DNA of 64,000 bases from Pogostemon cablin (GCA_023678885.1 CM042955.1:36922088-36986087), one strand, 5' to 3'; shown: positions 1 through 11,611, counted from the first letter of the stretch. Made by a program: numbers and translations. Notes: generated by a model from the letters alone, not told the origin.

Positions 1-716
1 TTATTTTCTCTACCTATAAATAAGGGCCTTCAGTCCTCATTCAAAGGACATTCAAGCACCCGAAGACAAGACGCTCTTGAAGAGATCAAGAACACTAGAG
101 GATCTTCAAATCTTCGAATCTTCAAGCTCAAGAACACTCGAGGATCTTCAAATCCTCGAATCTTCAAGCTCAAGAACACTCGAGGATCTTCAAATCTTCG
201 AATCTTCAAGCTCAAGACCTTCGAGGATCTTCAAATCTTCGAGTCTTCAAGCTCCAGATCTTCAAATCTTCAAAGCTTCAAATCGAAGGCTTCAAGCTAG
301 TCTTCAAGCAGCTTCAAAGTAACTTCAAGTCAAGAACTGCCTCCGATCAAGGATCAAGGTGCTAAACCTCTCCGATCCGGCGTTCTTCATCCAGTAAAAA
401 TCGTGGGGTCAACGGTGTTCTACCAAATTGAACGACGTTCTTCACAGCAAATCTTCAAGTCAACGTTCGATCCGAACAAAGGCTCGACGCCTCCGGATAA
501 ACGTTTTCAAGCTTCAAGCCCTGAACCCGAGCTCGGACAAGCTTTATCCAAAGATCCGACTCAGAAAGTTGATAAAGTCAAGAAAGTCAACTCAAGAGAG
601 GAATCAGAGGATAAATAGAAGCTGTCTACTTCAATTTTCAAGTTTAATCCACATCGGATTTTCATTGTAATTCCTTTTGTGTTTATTATTTAATAAATAC
701 AAATTTTGTTGTTACA
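1..716 (+). mobile_element. LTR-like end of a retrotransposon (left end outside window)
   Basis: A TATA-like sequence (tataaataa, 15-23) is followed by a repetitive leader. The block ends with an AT-rich, polyadenylation-like stretch (taataaata near 690) and the terminal ttgttgttaca, ending in CA at 716 as LTRs do. Directly after it begins a different repeat that recurs at 12.4 kb, so 716 is a real junction. The start lies beyond the window, so neither family nor length can be fixed. No gag or pol coding is visible. The short ORFs here are repeat translations. Confidence 0.5.
88..254 (+). repeat. 42-bp tandem repeat, four units
   Basis: Units begin with aagaacact at 88, 130 and 172 (42 bp each); a fourth unit of 41 bp begins aagacct at 214. 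A degraded continuation rich in cttcaa runs to about 330. Units differ by only a few substitutions. The repeat lies just downstream of the TATA-like box of the LTR-like block, so it would be in its transcribed leader. Confidence 0.85.
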
Positions 717-1440
717 CATACATATTTGCAACTTATATTACAAATAATTTATTTATAAAATAATACATTTATGCATTCCAATTGCAGAAGGATTTATACA
801 TACCTTAAATCACGTAAATCCACAACTTTAATCTCAAATGATTCACACATAATAGATTTATGTGTTAGAGTTGCAAATAAATTTCACCTACCTGACTCCA
901 AATAGTACTATTATTTACTCTTATGAAGGCAAGCAAATAATCTTCTTCTTTCCCATCCCGGCGCAATCCTCCCTCTCTCTTATCCCAATTCTCCTCGGAA
1001 TTACTCCCTCTCTCTCTTCCCTTTCCCCTCTCTCTTCTTTCTCTCAATTTTTTTTTCCCACTTCTGTTTCAATTCTTCTCGCAATTACCCTCAATGGGTT
1101 TTATATATAGATGAGAATAAGATTTACTGGTGAGGTGATTCACCGCCCTTATTACTATTTATGGTAAATATTATATAGTATTATTTTTATTATTAAGATT
1201 ATGGATATATAATTAAGATATATTAATACATTCATAAATTAGGGAAAAAAATTAATACAAATTTTACAATTAAAAATTAACGACACTTTTATCTAAAAAT
1301 TATTAATTCTATCTAATAGTCACTTTTTGGACTCTATTATCTCTAAACTCTAAAATCCTAAAACCTAAAATCCGAAATCATCCCACCCAGCTACCGCCGC
1401 CGCTGTCACCGGCAGCTATCACTGCCGCCAGTGACGGACC
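717..1440 (+). repeat. Dispersed repeat, copy 1 (also at 12.40 and 19.0 kb)
   Basis: This block matches 12,404-12,880 (shared motifs gcaacttatattacaaataa, gactccaaatagtact, ggtgattcaccgcccttatt) and continues in the sequence that resumes at 19,014-19,500 (cactttttggactctat, aatcatcccaccca). In copy 2 the same element is therefore split by about 6 kb of inserted DNA. It has no coding potential. It contains a CT-rich tract at 940-1070. Copy 1 is cut on its left by the LTR end at 716. Confidence 0.75.
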
Positions 1441-1551
1441 CAGGAATTAAGTCGAGGGGCCCAATTTTTATAACGTAAGTACAAAGTTTAAGAAATATTA
1501 TTTTTTGATAAATTTTATTAATTTTTAAGGGTCATGTGTTATTTTATAATA

Positions 1552-2895
1552 TACTCCATCCGTCCATACTCAATGTATTCATTTGCTTTTTACATGTAGA
1601 TTAAGGAGTATTATTATTTTATTTGTAGTAGGTAGTTGTATTAGTATAGGGTAGGGGTGGGCGGTATGGCATACAGAAGATTTTTGGTCATACCATATAC
1701 CGTACCGAAATTTTCGGTATTTAAAAAATCATATTGTTACCTTACCTAAACTTTCGGTATACCTTAGTTCGGTATACCAATATTTCGGTATAAGAAAATA
1801 GTATACCTTCTACTTACCAATATTTCGGTATGTCATACCATACCTAAAATATCGGTATATATCATCCTATTACATAGTTTGCTATACCGTTATACATCTA
1901 AAATTCAATAAATCTTATAAAAACCATGTACTAGAAAAGTGAAAGATAGCTATAAAACATACTCTAATAAATAACAAATTCAAAAATATACGACAATCTG
2001 CAAATGACCAAATTAAATAAGAGTAAGTCTCATGAAAACCGGGTTTACAGGTAAGCCTTATTTTTTAATATTACCCTTTAATATATAAAAAATAACTCTT
2101 TGAAGAGTAATAATTTTTACACAATAGAGTAATAATTCGTATCTCTAAAAAGTAATTTTTCATGTACTTAAAGTAATCGATACATCGGGATTTACAAGAA
2201 TTTGAAGAGTAATTTTTTAATTTAAAAAGTAACAATTCATGTGCTAAAGAGTTATTTTTTATGTACTAAACAGTAACCGAGTTTACATAATTAATATATC
2301 TAAACCCGTTTTACAAAGTGTTTGTCATTAAATAAATAGTACCTAAGAGATCTACACAAAAATATATGAAACTTATATTAAAATCAACACTTTTAAATTT
2401 CCATATACATAGAATTACTTAATTAAAAAATAAGTACTAATATCATGTAAGTCAATGATCTTTATCAATAATTTATAATTATGAAGAAATATACAGTAGG
2501 ATTTTAGATTTAATCTTTAATAAAATGGTGTATATATATAATTTAATTAAAAATTATAATACATAAATAATAATTATAATTGTATGTATCATCTAATATG
2601 GTAATATCGTATCATATAACTCAAAAAATTGAATATTTTACGGTATTTCGGCATATACCAAAATACCGCGGTATTGATTATTTATATACCTTTATCGTAC
2701 CAAAATTTTCAATACGGTATCATACCTTACCAAAAATTTCGGCATACCTAAAATTTCGGTAAAATCGGTATTTTTCGTTATGATAAGGGCGGTATACCAA
2801 AATTTCGGTATTTTTCCCCAGCCCTAGTATAGGGTGTGGGTCCCATAGTCCAAAAAGAGAAATTGATAGATTTACAGTGGGCGGAGGATAGAGTA
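1552..2895. mobile_element. Stowaway-type MITE split by a hAT element
   Basis: The left end tactccatccgtcc (1552) and the right end gggcggaggatagagta (to 2895) are the inverted termini typical of the CTCCCTCCGTCC family. The interior matches other copies in the window (attaaggagtattattatttt, gtgggtccca). The two halves are separated by the hAT element at 1652-2826; without it the MITE would be about 160 bp. Confidence 0.75.
1652..2826. mobile_element. Non-autonomous hAT-like element, 1,175 bp
   Basis: The ends are inverted: TAGGGGTGGGCGG on the left and TAGGGCTGGGGAA read inward from the right. The element is flanked by a perfect 8-bp duplication, gtataggg, at 1644-1651 and 2827-2834. An 8-bp duplication with TAGGG-type termini is the hAT superfamily signature. 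Subterminal regions contain many copies of the motif ggtata/atttcggta in both orientations, as hAT transposase-binding regions often do. There is no transposase ORF, so it would depend on a helper. Confidence 0.85.
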
Positions 2896-3126
2896 CTAAA
2901 TTAATGAAGAAAAAATTAAGAGTATGATAGGACAAAAAGAAATAATAAAAATAATAATGTTTTTTTTAAATTAACAGAAAAAAAAGTGGTTAAAGAAAAA
3001 TTAGAATAAAAAAAAATGTTAAAAGGGGTGGAACTCCAGAAACGAACCCACGACCAAAGCTAACATAAATAACACAACTACTACTTCGCCACATTTTACT
3101 TTAATTTAATTTTTATCTATGTATAT

Positions 3127-3305
3127 CTTCCCTCCGTTTCATTTCAAACTTTACGTTTGTTTTTTGCACGTAAATTAAGGAATGTAGTATTTTAATGTGT
3201 GGTGAGGTGAAAGAAATAATATTTTAATATAAAGTGGGTTGGTGTATTAGTGTGACGTGTGAGCTCATAGAGAGAGATAATTAATTTGTGTGGGTCTCAT
3301 TCCCC
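3127..3305. mobile_element. Truncated Stowaway-type MITE
   Basis: The left terminus ttccctccgtttc and the interior (cacgtaaattaaggaatgtag, gtgtgggtctcat) match the other MITEs of the window. The right half is replaced at about 3300 by the gag-like coding fragment on the minus strand. A degraded relative lies near 5083-5285 (ending acggagggtatgta). Confidence 0.55.
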
Positions 3306-3980
3306 TGTTGCCCAACACCACCACTCTTTCCAATTCTTGATGGAAGTGGACTTTCCAGAAAGAGACATCCCGTTCTTGGGATTAACGCGATAGAACCCCT
3401 TGGCGGAGGTCTCTTCCAAAGGACGACATAGGTGCTCGATTTCCCTCGGGGACAAGTGGCGATAACCTTTCTCACGAAACAAAATAATGAGTCCAATCAC
3501 TGTTGTCCAGGCATTCAGGGTCAGCTGGGCCGGAGCTAGATTCCAATAATCGAGCACGCGGCCCAAACAAGGATGAAGAGGCAAACGAAACCCTAGCTTC
3601 AACATCGATTCGTTCACCGCCACGAACCCCTCGGCTGGATTGCTCGCCCAGTCACCAGCTATGGGCTTTACAAATCTTATTCCCGGCGCCGCGTACTTTG
3701 AGGCCAGTTCTTCAAATTGGGCGAGAGGAATCGAGCTGTCTTGGTAATGGGCCTTCATATCGTTATGGGCCCCGTTGTGCGACGCGATGCAGGCCCGGAT
3801 ATTCGGTGGATCTGATACATCATCCATCGTCGGCGGGAAAGTAGATGACAGAGAACGAGACACAACCGGGAGGTGCTGCAAAGAGGAAGAAACTTCACCC
3901 TTGCCACACAACTCCTGATAAGCCCTTTCCAGAGACTTCGAAACCCCTTCTCCACCAATCACCGCTTGCCTTGGACCCAC
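3297..3980 (-). pseudogene. Gypsy-type transposon N-terminal protein fragment (Transposase_28/PF04195-like)
   Basis: The open frame has 227 codons, first codon GTG, with an in-frame stop a short way upstream, so this is not a complete gene. The residues LGFRLPLHP, RVLDYWNLAPAQLTLNAW and IILFREKGY, followed by a Trp/Lys-rich segment, resemble the plant 'putative gypsy type transposon' domain that precedes gag in some Gypsy elements. This is family recognition by eye. The frame ends abruptly at the junction with MITE sequence; no protease, reverse transcriptase or integrase follows. It is a decayed transposon fragment, not a host gene. Confidence 0.65.
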
Positions 3981-4778
3981 TGGACGACCGGAATTGGGAT
4001 GGCCACCTCATTTCATACAACTATTCGAAAGAGAAAAGAGGGCAGAGAAAGCCAAAGTTGGGGGGGAGGGGGAATAAAGAGAAGAAGAGAAGTGAAAATT
4101 CTGATATATATAGGCGTCCTTATATACTAGCCTGACCTTCAACCAACCGACGCGACTCTATCGAAGGAACAATAAATGCGAAGCACTTTGTTCAATCGAC
4201 GCAATGATTAAGCAGCACCTCGAAGGTGTAGCCAGGATTTTGAAACGTCATGTCAGAATCTTCCGAAAACATCGCGTCGCGTAAGAAAATTTTGAAATTC
4301 AAAATCGAAAAAACTGGGACACGCGCTACCGAGGAAGGCTCCGTCTCCACTCGACTAACCCTCATGAAACCAAAGCCTGGGGCTAATGTAATAGGGCCCA
4401 CCTAGTGGGCCCTCCAAAAAGAGAGCATGGGCTGCATCTAATTGGGCCTAGTAGAATTACCCTCTTACTTAGGATTGCTGGGCCCAGAACTATGCGCTTT
4501 CAACAGTAGGATAGCCGAGCTCGTCCAACCCACTCACTCAGCCCAGACGAGTCCTCAACCAATCCCACTTGGCTACTTGCGCCACCTAGCCTAGGAACTA
4601 TACAGATATCCCCTAAGATTCATATATAGGGATATCCTAAAATGGATCACTAAAATAGCCCTATGAGGCTATGGCATTTAATGCCTTCAGTGTTTGCAAT
4701 TAATGCGATGTGACTTGACGATATATCTGGATATACGGATGACGTCAGCTCACCATTATATGGAGCCTGCTCCTAACA
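3981..4778 (-). mobile_element. 5' LTR and leader of the Gypsy-type fragment
   Basis: On the minus strand a sequence beginning TGTTAGGAGCAGGCTCC (start at 4778) leads through a GC-richer region to a TATA-like box (tatataagg, around 4117-4125) and then a pyrimidine-rich leader ahead of the gag-like frame. The order promoter, leader, gag-like frame supports an LTR, but the LTR's 3' edge and primer-binding site were not recognised. The palindromic gggcccacctagtgggccc lies at 4393-4411. Confidence 0.45.
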
Positions 4779-5358
4779 AATGAAAACAACATTATTCACC
4801 TCCCAAATGCACAAGATCGCCTGGAGGGAACCCTTGAGCATTCTTCATACCACTATTAAATTATTCTGTTAGATTAGTACGAATAATCCCCCAATCACCT
4901 TTAAACAGCCACATCAACCCATAATCAAAGGGGGATTAATTATGCTATCTACAAGAATAATTGAGGAATTTTGATTTCAATCAGATTAAACAAGCATCAC
5001 AATAATAAATATACCTCAATTTCCCTTAACCCCACCCAATACCTCCAACCAAACAACCTCTTAACTTATGTACGTTTCTTAAAATAAAAAATACATCTAA
5101 ATAATATTCACCTTTTACATACGTCCGAATACTTAACACATATTTTTCATTAAATTATTCAAAATATTCACTTTATACACAAAATTCAAAAACTTGACAC
5201 ATCTTTATAGTATATAAGAAAATTAATTTTTCTTAATCTCTCGCACAAAAAAATATGTGCTATTTACCAGAACGGAGGGTATGTACTCAATTTATTTCTA
5301 AATCAACTTGGTATTCCTAGTATTTGAGAGTCTCACTGAAAAAACCACGATGACTCAT
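4779..5358. other. AT-rich intergenic sequence with MITE remnant
   Basis: No gene-like frame was found. A degraded Stowaway-type piece (5083-5285, ending acggagggta) is the only recognisable structure. Confidence 0.5.
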
Positions 5359-7041
5359 TGATTGTCGCTATTTTCACCGAAATTTTAATATTTTTTTATG
5401 TCTATTTTCGTATTATTTTATCTATATTTTGTGTATATTTTGGTGATGTTTTGTGCTTTTATGGAAATGTGTGAGAATGAGCTTAAACGTATGAAAAACA
5501 TGTAAAAATGGAGCAAAAATAGAGACGGGAGCTAAAACGAGAAAAAGAGTGCAGAGCTTGACCCTACTCGAGTCGAGCTTGGTATTGCAGCTCGAGGCGT
5601 GCGTCGAGCTCGGACCTATAAGAAATGGCCATACACTAACACCTGAAACAGGTACTCGACCTCCCCTGTGCTCGACTGCGGAACTCGAGACGAGCTCCGC
5701 CAGAAGACACGAGTCGAGTACACAACTCGACTCGGGCTCTGTTAAATGCTGTGATCTGCCGAGAAAGTTATTCCCACTCGAGCCGAGTTGCAGAGCTCGA
5801 GTCGAGCTCGACCAAAAATTGATAAAATATCCAGCGAGCTTCTAGAAGGTTCAAGGGCGTATAAATACCCCTAATTTCAACATTTCAAGGATATTTCGAA
5901 TGGTTTCAGCTGTGCACACACATCATTTTTTTCATTTTACACCATCATCTTTATCCATTCTTCATCCATATCACCTATCATCATTCTTCCATTAAAATCA
6001 CCATCCAAGTGAGGAAAAGAAGCAAAGGAGAGAGGAGATTTGCAAGGAAATGAAGGAGATCACCATTGGAGCAATTTGAGGGAGTTTTCATCCAATTTTT
6101 GTATTGAACCTATTTATTTTATCATGGTTTGTGAAGATTCTATGGTCTATGTTGATTTCTTTATGAATATTGTAGGCTAATCTCCTTTGTGAAATTAACA
6201 ACATGAAATATCACAACCTGAAAGTTGTTGGATAATTTTGGGATTTATGCATTTAAATTTATGTGTTGATTGGATTTATTGATTTTCTATCATTGATGCT
6301 TTAGATCTTGATGTTTATGATGAGATGTTTATGATAATTAGTGTGGTTTGTTGTTTTAAACATGTGATTAGATTGAGAAGTTAATTATGTGTTTAGGATA
6401 ATTAATTGAATCATTTTATCATATACCTCATGTGAATTAAATCTTAAAGAGATAGAGATGTCCTTTAGGATTTAGAACCCTTTGATAGAACATTCGATTG
6501 GTTAGATCGAGAGGTTGATTGATCAAGTGAGGGGACTCTCATATTAAACCTAATACCTAGTTGGAATTGTTTGATTGAGAACCTTAAAAGAATCTACATC
6601 CTATCCATCTCTCTAGAGGGAGTTTAAGTTTAAGAATATACATCATATCCATCTCGAAAGGGAGTTTAAGTGGAATTAGTGTTGGCCCTTAATAATAAAC
6701 CCGAGAGGGAGTTTAAGTTTAAGAATATACATCATATCCATCTCGAAAGGGAGTTTAAGTGGAACTAGTGTTGGCCCTTAATAATTAACCAATGATACAT
6801 GTAAATTTGATGCATTAATCCTAGAGTTGTCACGTCCTTAGTGTTATTAATCTCACTTTTACTTAACTTGAAAAATCAATCCTCTTTTATTTGTATTTGT
6901 TTGCTTTGATTACTTTAATTTACTTGTTTGAACACACTCAATCCAATCATTGATTTGTCTCTATAAAATTACAAAAAAACGTAAGATCGCTTAAACTCTA
7001 GCACGTACCTCCCTTTGATTCGATATTTTATTTCTTGGTCA
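5359..7041 (+). mobile_element. LTR-derived block, sibling of the inverted copy at 45-47.8 kb
   Basis: It begins TGATTGTCGCTATTTTCACC and ends TTGGTCA. The same two boundary sequences bracket the inverted block at 44,953-47,756, with matching interior (aatctcc.tttgtgaaatta, gatggatatgatgta read in reverse, cctcccttt/tgggttcgat). A TATA-like box (tataaata, 5860-5867) sits in the middle. The ends start TG and finish CA, and the 3' motif tccctttgattcgat resembles one common near the 3' side of plant Gypsy LTRs. No target duplication is visible. The 98-codon frame at 5549-5845 is a repeat of ctcgag-rich sequence, not a gene. Confidence 0.5.
6616..6793 (+). repeat. 89-bp tandem duplication
   Basis: Two nearly identical units start gagggagtttaagttt at 6616 and 6705. 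The inverted relative near 45.25 kb has a single unit, so the duplication happened in this copy only. Confidence 0.8.
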
Positions 7042-7143
7042 CTCCGTCGTACTTAATGATAGAGAATTTTTGCCCTTATAATGCACATACAAAAATGCGA
7101 TCAAGAAACTGTCTAACTATACATGTTATTTTCATCATGCACC

Positions 7144-7348
7144 TACATTTTCTGGAGTCTTATACTGACCATGACTGTACAGAAAAGTCACAAAATTACC
7201 CCAAAGTTTCATGGGGTAAGTTGCGGAATGAATGCTCAAACCCTCTTACATTTTCTGGAGTCTTATACTAATCATAACTGTACAGAGAAGTTACAAAATT
7301 ACCCTAACTTTTGATGCGGTAATTTGCAGAATGAATGCTCACAGCCTC
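7144..7348 (+). repeat. Tandem duplication of about 104 bp
   Basis: Both units begin acattttctggagtcttata (7144 and 7248) and share ctgtacag, acaaaattaccc and gaatgaatgctca. They differ at about one base in eight. No coding role is evident; the block lies a few hundred bases beyond the 3' end of the gene at 7538-9979. Confidence 0.8.
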
Positions 7349-7537
7349 AATCAGGTAGCGGGGCAAATGGCGGTTGTTAATTTTCATTTAGTGCTAGCAG
7401 CTTTGACAGTAGCCACATAGAAATATAATCTCCAGAGAGTAACATTGTCCTGCACATTTAAAAAAAAAAACATAAGTCATATAAGCTATTAAAAATGCAT
7501 TTACTTTAAAGCAATAGATGATATAATCTTTTATGCG

Positions 7538-9979
7538 TTAGACTACCACTTCCTCCAAATCAACACGCAGTTCATCGGGTGCGCAACTCTCTGATGCCTT
7601 ATTCCGTTCAATGATCTCTGCAACGCGCTCAAGATTTTCGAGTGGTAAATTCTGAATAGACTTGCAAAGATGATGCTTCTCAATAGTGGTCATAGCCCTG
7701 TTGGAGGAAAAATATTTTTAAATGAATCGGTCTTAGGGGCACTGAATGTTCTGCTACACAATAATGTCGCATTTCCCATGCATCTCGTAAGATAAATAAT
7801 GCGAAAATTTTAAACTTATTTAATTGAGTTAAAATTTTCTTTTCTCCCCCACGCATCACTCATCCATGGTATGCCACTGTAATAGAACATCACGGCAGGT
7901 GTACTATTACAAGCTATTTTTTGAAAAAAATACAAAATAATGCCCTAAATGACAAAGCTTAAACCTTAGAAGGAAATCACTAAAAGAACACACAAGTACA
8001 TGCTACATTGGATGTCCTATTATATTACACACTAGTGATACATTTTATGTGACTCTTTAGATGAGTGACACGTACAGAAAAAATAAAACTAAACTCTTGT
8101 CCTAAAATATTATGCTTTAATATGATTTCAATTTTCTCTTCTCCTACGCATCACAATCAATCACCTAATGATGAGGCACATGAGATATAACACACAAATA
8201 TCGTAAAACATACGAACAACATAACCCATGTATATAAAACTTTGATTTTACAGTACAAGTGAAGTGCATTCCAAGTAGGACCATGGAATTTTTAGAAAAA
8301 GTTAACAAAATCAAAAATTAATTTTACAATGGTAACGGCTCAGAGTAAAGTGATGATGATACCTGCAAGTGGTCATTACAGAATTCAAGAGTTCTTCAAG
8401 ATACTGCTCCATGTGATGCAACTATCAAACACAATTGAAAAGGGACCTTAAGTAATCTCTTGTAAATGGTTTATAATAACTGATAATAGAGCTATCATAC
8501 CATGGAAGAAATTTCACTGGTGTGGCTCTTTAAAAGTTCCTCAACCTTGGTGCTATCACTCTCTAAAATAAGCCGCAAATCATCACCAAGCTGGCAGACA
8601 AACATAACAATTCTTTGATTAAGAATAACCCCAAGTACGAGTTATGTATACAAAGGCATCAGAAAGCCATTAATTATATTAGTGGGTGTGTGTTGGCTCC
8701 ACGTATATAAAAAAAGGATTCTTTGAGGCGGACGCCCAAAATAGAAAAAAAGGGACTCTTTCAAGCGGACAGAGTGAGTATTAAACAATACTATATGCCA
8801 CAAGAAAACGAAACTTACCACAACATTTGTTCCATCAGGATCTTGGCCCATGATCAGATGGCATTCCATGCATTTCATCACAACATCATCAGATAATTCT
8901 TTTCCAGCATTAATAAGATCCATACTTACATTGCCTAAATCCTGCACACCAAAAGAACCGTTTGAATTATTAGAAACTAAAGAAAAAGATTCTGACATTG
9001 TAAAGTTCATTAATATATAACAGAGACCAATTATGCTTACCAATGATGCAGATGATGCTTTACGTTTACTTTGTGGGTGCTTCAGTTTATCAGTCTTGCA
9101 TGAAACGGCATCACGTCTTAAAAGACTTTCTTTGCATCTCAAGCATGATCGTGTTAGGCAAACAGAGGAAATGGGATTTATCATCTGAAATGAAAACCAA
9201 AAACCAAATCACAAATGTCGGCTGCGTTTCAAATTCAGGCATAGATGTTAGAGTGACTTGATTAAGTATTAAACGATTCTCCTCTCTATCAGCTTAAGAT
9301 AAGGTGGTTATTTAACATCGTATCAGAGCCATGCCTAGTAAAGATCTCGGGTTCGAACCTCACCGTGGCCTAGCAAAGGTCTAGGGTTCGAATCTCACCG
9401 TGGCCTATTTATTTATCAAAAAAATTTCACATGCAAGGCTTGAGGCAAAAATGAAAATTAACTCCCTCACATTGTTAGAGTGACTTGATTAAGTATAAAA
9501 TGATTCAGGTGTCATTTAACACAGGACAATGATCGGTAAAATAAATATCCAAACAACATATATAATAGAAACGCACAAATCATGGCAAGAGCATCTTTGT
9601 TTAGTTACCTCATCTACCTCCTGTGTAAGAGTCTTAACACTGTCCCTTAGCAACGAATTTAATGTTGACTTTTTGGAATCCGAAAGAATAGCACCAATTT
9701 GATTAGAAAATAATGAAGAAGAACCATTAATATTAATAGCACTATTTTCTTGAATTTGGCAACTATTCTTAGTTGATCCCTTTCCTCTGCCTACTCCTTT
9801 AATGTTTCCAGCTGAGGGGGAAACTTGATTAGCATAAGGTAAAACATCACCATCTTGAGACAACAATTTTTTGACTTCCTTTGTAAAGAAACCAAAAAAA
9901 TCTGGCCCTAATATATTATTTTCAACAGAAGCACTCGGATCCATAGAGTCAGGCACATAAACAAACTCTGTAGCAGAGG
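7538..9979 (-). CDS. NET-domain-like protein, 3' exons (5' end not found)
   Basis: Six exons join in frame with GT..AG introns: 9609-9979, 9041-9184, 8819-8941, 8501-8590, 8363-8421 and 7538-7697 (stop TAA). They encode about 315 residues. The C-terminal 50 residues (MTTIEKHHLCKSIQNLP, then ERVAEIIERN and DELRVDLEEV) resemble the NET (extra-terminal) domain of BET bromodomain proteins, which binds chromatin regulators through short peptides; this is recognition by eye and no bromodomain was seen. The middle has a possible coiled coil (LILESDSTKVEELLKSH..HHMEQYLEELL) and a basic, cysteine-bearing stretch (KTDKLKHPQSKRKASS). The first exon shown begins at a splice acceptor, so at least one upstream exon is missing; upstream is transposon-rich. 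A nuclear regulatory protein is an inference; functionality is uncertain. Confidence 0.65.
9246..9521 (+). mobile_element. TRIM-like miniature LTR element inside an intron
   Basis: A short direct repeat begins tgttagagtgacttgatt at 9246 and again at 9473; the first copy ends tttaaca (9317). Immediately after it lies tcgtatcagagcc (9318-9330), a near match to the initiator-Met tRNA primer site TGGTATCAGAGCC. Both copies end in CA. The interior is about 155 bp without coding. It lies in the intron between exons 9609-9979 and 9041-9184 of the minus-strand gene. A related copy is at 21,135-21,366. No target duplication was found. Confidence 0.65.
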
Positions 9980-11334
9980 CTGCAAATTAATACAAGAGTT
10001 AGCTTCCCGTGAATCAAGTTTACGGTGTAAACATGTGGTCTCCCTTTGATTAGAAGGAGGGACCACAGGGTCGCCAGGGAGTTAAGACTGAAGAAATTCA
10101 TTTCTGGGGAAAATTTTTGACTCCCATATATCACAAGCACATGCATGTTGATGAATGTTGTGCACACACAAAGAACACAACAGGGCCCCACTTCAAATTT
10201 ACAATAAATATGTCCCGGCATCATAATCTCACAAGGAAAAAAAAAGGTCCCCTCTTCTAGCATCCCACTCTCACTATTGTAAAATGCTAATGTAAGAATA
10301 ATAGTAATTAATATATACCAAGTAAAAGAATAATTTTTTATCGGTAATGTTAATTGTTAGTAGTTAGAAGTTAGTTTGCCAAGCACCCATACTCCAAGAT
10401 TTTCTTCAAACCCCTTTATAACTTCCTTAATTTTAATTCGAACCTGAGCCACTCACTTAGTGAGAAGGCCAATAACCAGGTGGACTAGGTTAAAAGAATA
10501 TATTTTCTATTAGTACCTACTTAAACATCACAATGGCATGCTTCAAACCATAGTTATTAGAGCGTGCAAAGTTTTTTAAGAGCTTAAGGGGCAAGGCAAG
10601 CGCCTTGGGTATAATGATGACATAATTATAATTAATATATTCTATAATAAAAACATGAGATATTTAGGACATAATATATTTACCTATTAAATAAAGTTTA
10701 AAGGCCGATGGGTATATGTGAGACAGGTTGACACATTATTAAAGTATGCTTATTATATTATTATATATAAGTAAAGTACGCTTATAGGAAATTAAAGTAT
10801 GTTGGGTGTATATCCAACTCAATACATAATTGCCCAACTAAATAAAGGTCAAAATCAAAAACTTTCAGATAATATGATTCATTTAAATATGAATTTAGAT
10901 ATTATAATACGATTCACTAAAAACATACTTTAACTATTAATAAACATATTTTATCTATATAATAAACATAATAAATAATGGATCGACTCGTATCACTACT
11001 CGTCTCAAGTATACCTGTTTTACAAAAGAATTCCCCTATTTTAAAATGTGATAATTTAAATTTTATTATTCAATTTATTTTATAATTTAAATACTATAAA
11101 TTTATTTAAAGTGATAATGTTTTTTAAATGTGGAACCAAATCAAGGAAAAATTATATCATCAATTTGAATTATTTTAATTATAAATGTGATAATGTTTTT
11201 AATAAAATATGATACAAAATTAAGAAAAAGTGATAAAGCTAAAATTAAACAAAGTATTTCATATAATTTGTAGGATATATAAAAAGTAATTAACATTTTT
11301 AATAAAAAAGTGATATCAGATCAAGAAAAAGTAA
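9980..11334. other. AT-rich repeat-derived sequence, no gene seen
   Basis: The missing 5' exon(s) of the minus-strand gene ending at 9979 could lie here, but none could be assigned. From about 10,720 to 11,000 there are traces of the repeat with taaagtatgcttat and ataaacata motifs that is complete at 25,278-25,553. From 11,040 on the sequence is simple and AT-rich (gtgataatttt repeats). Confidence 0.5.
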
Positions 11335-11552
11335 TACTCCCTCCATCAAAGAGGTTTTTTTTTTTTCATTTTGGACGTCCTACCCAAAGAGTCTCATTTC
11401 CTTTTTACACATATGGGACCCGCACATACATACTAATATAATTAAAATATGAGACTCACACTCACACTAATAAAACTACTTACTACATATTAAATAATAA
11501 TATTTTTTAATCCACGTGCAAAAAGTAAAATACTGGGTGGGACGGAGATAAG
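11335..11552. mobile_element. Stowaway-type MITE
   Basis: The left terminus ctccctccatc and the right terminus gggacggagat face each other over about 215 bp. The interior contains gtcctacccaaagagtctcat and ccacgtgcaaaaag, shared with the copy at 12,086-12,322. Confidence 0.75.
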
Positions 11553-11611
11553 TTGAAGTATTTCATGTTTATAACATAATTTAAAAATGATAATATTTTT
11601 AATAAAAATTA

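Noticed and set aside
5549..5845. 98-codon frame
   Set aside because: It lies in ctcgag-rich repeat sequence of an LTR-derived block and has no domain.
9340..9400. tRNA-like 'gggttcgaacctcacc' box
   Set aside because: Two copies follow the primer site of a TRIM; no acceptor stem or A box could be paired, so no tRNA gene is called.
9949..10263. 104-codon minus frame as first exon of the NET-like gene
   Set aside because: It does not share the frame across the acceptor at 9,980 and its residues look like translated non-coding sequence.
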